DNA from: CAZJBP01 sp964544115
GTDB taxonomy: Bacteria; Verrucomicrobiota; Kiritimatiellia; UBA8416; JADHWI01
Direction of reading: 5' to 3'
DNA length: 13,384 nt
Assembly (NCBI GenBank): GCA_964544115.1
Contig: CAZJBP010000107.1
Span: 1 to 13,384 of the forward strand
Within the stretch, counting starts at the first letter, position 1. Each line of letters begins with the position of its first letter. A program made the translations under genes and the position numbers. Positions 8,988 through 13,384 of this stretch are shown in pieces. Under the pieces are notes generated by a model that was given only the letters and a program-made list of their open reading frames with translations, was not told where the DNA came from and did no database searches.

Positions 8988-10163
8988 TTACGGGACCCGC
9001 GGCGCCTTCAACAGGCGCGGGCGGCGTTCCGACAGCGGCAGGAGGAGGGTCACCTCCGTGCCGGCGTCCGGCTTGCTGCGGATTTCGATCTGGCCGCCAT
9101 GGTCCCGGATGATGCGCTGCACGATCATCATGCCCAGCCCTGAGCCCTCGGCCTTGGTGGTGAAGTAGGGCTCGAACACGCGGCCCATGTTCTCGGGCGC
9201 AATGCCCGAGCCGGTGTCGCGGAAGGAGATGCTGAGGTGCTGGTCCGTACATGCGATGCCGACCTGCAGCGCCCCGCCGTCGGGCATGGCCTGCAGCGCG
9301 TTGCGGATGACGTTGAAGAACACCTGCTTGAGCTGGTCCCGGTCGGCGGGAATCTCCGGGATCGAGTCGGCCACGGAGATCTCGACCTCAATGCGCCGGT
9401 TGCGGATCTCCTCGCGCAGGAGGGTCAGGGTCTGTTTGAGCAGTTCATCGATGCGCGTGCGGGCCAGGGTGGGCTTGGCGGGCCGGATCGCCCGCAGGAA
9501 CTGGGTGATGATCAGGTCCAGTCTCCCGACCTCGTTGCGGGCGATTTCGACGAGTTCGCGCAGTTCATGCCCGATGTCTGCCCCGAGCGCATTTGCTTCG
9601 CGCTGCATGAGCTGGAGGTGGATGTTGAGCGCGTTCAGGGGGTTGCCGATCTCGTGGGCCACCCCTGCCGCAAGAAGCTTGATGGCGTTGAGGCGTTCGG
9701 ACTCGACCAGCGTGGCTTCCACCTCCCGGCTGCGAGTCACGTCCCGCAGCATGATGACGGCGCCTTGCCCGTCGTCGGCGTTGCCCGCCAGGGGCACGAC
9801 GCACAAATTGATGAAGCGATGGTCGGGGTAGGAGACCTCGATCTCCCGGGAAAGCATGCGCGACCACTCGGAAGGATCGCCCCGCAGGATCAGGTCCCAG
9901 TCCCAGTCGACGTCCTGCAGGAGTGACGAGATGAGCTTGCCACGCGCGTCGTCGGCTGAGAACCCGATCAACTGCTCGGCCGCACGGTTGGCGTAGTTCA
10001 GCCGCCCGTTACCGTCGATCACCATAACCCCTTCCTGCAACGATTGGAAGATCGTCTCCAGCAGCCCACGCTCGCGAACGAGCTTGAGGAAGTGCGTCTG
10101 GATGCTCTCGGGATCGAGCCGGTCAAGCCGGTCGATCAACTTATCCAGAAAACCCGCCTTCAC
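8988..10163 (-). CDS. Soluble PAS-domain sensor histidine kinase (NtrB-like)
   Basis: A 391-residue cytoplasmic kinase with no membrane segment. An N-terminal helical stretch ('FLDKLIDRLDRLDPESIQ') is followed by a PAS domain at about 35-150 ('GVMVIDGNGRLNYANRAAEQ'), HisKA with the phospho-acceptor H170 in 'GVAHEIGNPLNALN', and HATPase_c at about 265-380. The ATPase N box is 'NVIRNALQAMPDGG', the G1 box 'DTGSGIAP' and the G2 box 'GSGLGMMIV'. This is the architecture of NtrB, FlrB and AtoS-type kinases that feed sigma-54 activators, and such an activator is encoded 38 bp downstream. Start: GTG at 10163, supported by AGGAGG 6 nt upstream. The signal sensed by the PAS domain is not evident; I see no obvious heme or flavin motif. 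It is probably the first gene of a three-gene operon. Confidence 0.94.
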   Translation of the reverse strand: MKAGFLDKLIDRLDRLDPESIQTHFLKLVRERGLLETIFQSLQEGVMVIDGNGRLNYANRAAEQLIGFSADDARGKLISSLLQDVDWDWDLILRGDPSEWSRMLSREIEVSYPDHRFINLCVVPLAGNADDGQGAVIMLRDVTRSREVEATLVESERLNAIKLLAAGVAHEIGNPLNALNIHLQLMQREANALGADIGHELRELVEIARNEVGRLDLIITQFLRAIRPAKPTLARTRIDELLKQTLTLLREEIRNRRIEVEISVADSIPEIPADRDQLKQVFFNVIRNALQAMPDGGALQVGIACTDQHLSISFRDTGSGIAPENMGRVFEPYFTTKAEGSGLGMMIVQRIIRDHGGQIEIRSKPDAGTEVTLLLPLSERRPRLLKAPRVP

Positions 10164-10169
10164 GACAGC

Positions 10170-10175
10170 CTCCTC
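10170..10175 (-). promoter_or_regulatory. Strong Shine-Dalgarno sequence supporting a GTG start
   Basis: AGGAGG on the minus strand is 6 nt upstream of the GTG at 10163. It is the best ribosome binding site in the window and decides the start of the PAS kinase, which has no suitable ATG nearby. Confidence 0.75.
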
Positions 10176-10249
10176 CGCGCAGCACCTCAGTGCACAGCAG
10201 CCTCAAGCCAGGGTCAAGGTGTCTCACTTCCCCGTTTCTCAGCATCACC

Positions 10250-10275
10250 CAAGTGTGTCGCGTCCGACTCACTTG
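10250..10275. repeat. Imperfect palindrome in the kinase-kinase spacer, candidate operator
   Basis: CAAGTGTGTC (10250-10259), a 6-nt loop and GACTCACTTG (10266-10275) form 10-bp arms with one mismatch. A related half-site GTCTCACTT occurs at 10221-10229, so three AAGTGnGnC-type elements crowd into about 55 bp. They lie 60-110 bp upstream of the PAS kinase start, in a 183-bp gap of lower GC than the genes. A dimeric regulator, possibly the operon's own Fis-type activator, could bind here; alternatively it forms an RNA hairpin in the transcript. No T run follows on either strand, which argues against an intrinsic terminator. Confidence 0.45.
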
Positions 10276-10304
10276 CGAACCAAGATAGCGCCGTGTAGGA
10301 AGCG

Positions 10305-10324
10305 AAGAAAAGCGAAATATCGCC
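10305..10324 (-). terminator. Weak candidate terminator after the hybrid kinase
   Basis: About 23 nt past the hybrid kinase stop, the minus strand reads GCGATATTTCGC followed by TTTTCTT. The stem is only 4-5 bp with a 4-nt loop, so it is weak. It is the only stem plus T-rich run I see between the two kinases. Read-through into the PAS kinase operon is quite possible. Confidence 0.22.
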
Positions 10325-10346
10325 CGGGAAGGGGGGGGGTTGGGCG

Positions 10347-13283
<2,937 letters not shown>

Positions 13284-13339
13284 ATGCCGCCCCGGCCTTG
13301 GTCAAAACTCATGAGCAGCGCCCCCCTTCGGCGTTCATG

Positions 13340-13368
13340 ACGCTATCAGGCCGGCGTTCGCCTGGCAA
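13340..13368 (-). promoter_or_regulatory. Candidate promoter for the hybrid kinase
   Basis: On the minus strand, TTGCCA (13368-13363), a 17-nt spacer and TAGCGT (13345-13340) lie about 57 nt upstream of the GTG start. The -10 element matches consensus at only 3 of 6 positions. The spacer contains the inverted repeat GGCGTTCGCC. The rest of 13284-13384 holds no convincing gene; an ATG at 13311 on the plus strand opens only a nine-codon frame. Confidence 0.25.
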
Positions 13369-13384
13369 TGCAATGTCTCACGCC

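Noticed and set aside
10180..10215. Possible sigma-54 promoter before the PAS kinase (minus strand, TGGCTTGAGGCTGCTG)
   Set aside because: The GG and GC elements are 9 nt apart, whereas sigma-54 promoters require 10. Other TGGCAC occurrences in the window lie inside genes and also miss the spacing.
10331..10339. Run of nine G residues, a possible phase-variable tract
   Set aside because: It lies just after the hybrid kinase stop, outside any reading frame and away from promoter elements, so slippage would have no obvious effect. It may also be a sequencing uncertainty.

Overview
The window is a GC-rich stretch of bacterial chromosome, densely coded, with no RNA gene, insertion sequence, CRISPR array or phage module that I can see. 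Gene content suggests a member of the PVC superphylum (Planctomycetes, Lentisphaerae or relatives) or a similar lineage. The reasons are a divergent GH116 glycoside hydrolase, a GT-C-like membrane protein with 'DPQAM' and 'YPPYYPP' motifs that I associate with those phyla, and a multi-PAS kinase with a 'PTPCGECP' motif. This assignment comes from remembered family resemblance, not from a search.

Layout. (1) Positions 1-485, minus strand: 5' part of ilvD (dihydroxy-acid dehydratase, branched-chain amino acid synthesis), cut by the window edge. (2) Positions 554-2271, plus strand, divergent from ilvD: a compact three-gene unit with 10-bp and 4-bp gaps. It holds a small TPR-like exported protein, a small lipoprotein with an HMA-like fold that has lost its metal-binding cysteines, and a XerC/XerD tyrosine recombinase. 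(3) Positions 2348-5740, plus strand: rnc (RNase III), probably from its own promoter, followed 27 bp later by a large GH116-type glycoside hydrolase. (4) Positions 5747-10163, minus strand, ending 6 bp from the hydrolase: an apparent operon transcribed as PAS histidine kinase, NtrC-type sigma-54 activator, then GT-C-like membrane glycosyltransferase. (5) Positions 10347-13283, minus strand: a 978-residue membrane-bound hybrid histidine kinase (six TM segments, three PAS domains, HisKA, HATPase and a C-terminal receiver). It is separated from the operon by a 183-bp spacer that contains a conspicuous palindrome.

How the genes may work together. The left half is mostly housekeeping (ilvD, xer, rnc). 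The right half is signal transduction attached to an envelope-glycan gene: the soluble kinase should phosphorylate the sigma-54 activator, and the co-transcribed membrane protein may build or modify a surface glycan. The hybrid kinase could feed the same circuit or act alone; nothing in the sequence proves a link. I see no new multi-gene defence or mobile system. The most original items are the GH116 enzyme with catalytic residues kept but glucose-recognition residues changed, the cysteine-less HMA lipoprotein beside a recombinase, and the kinase/sigma-54 activator/glycosyltransferase operon with its upstream palindrome.
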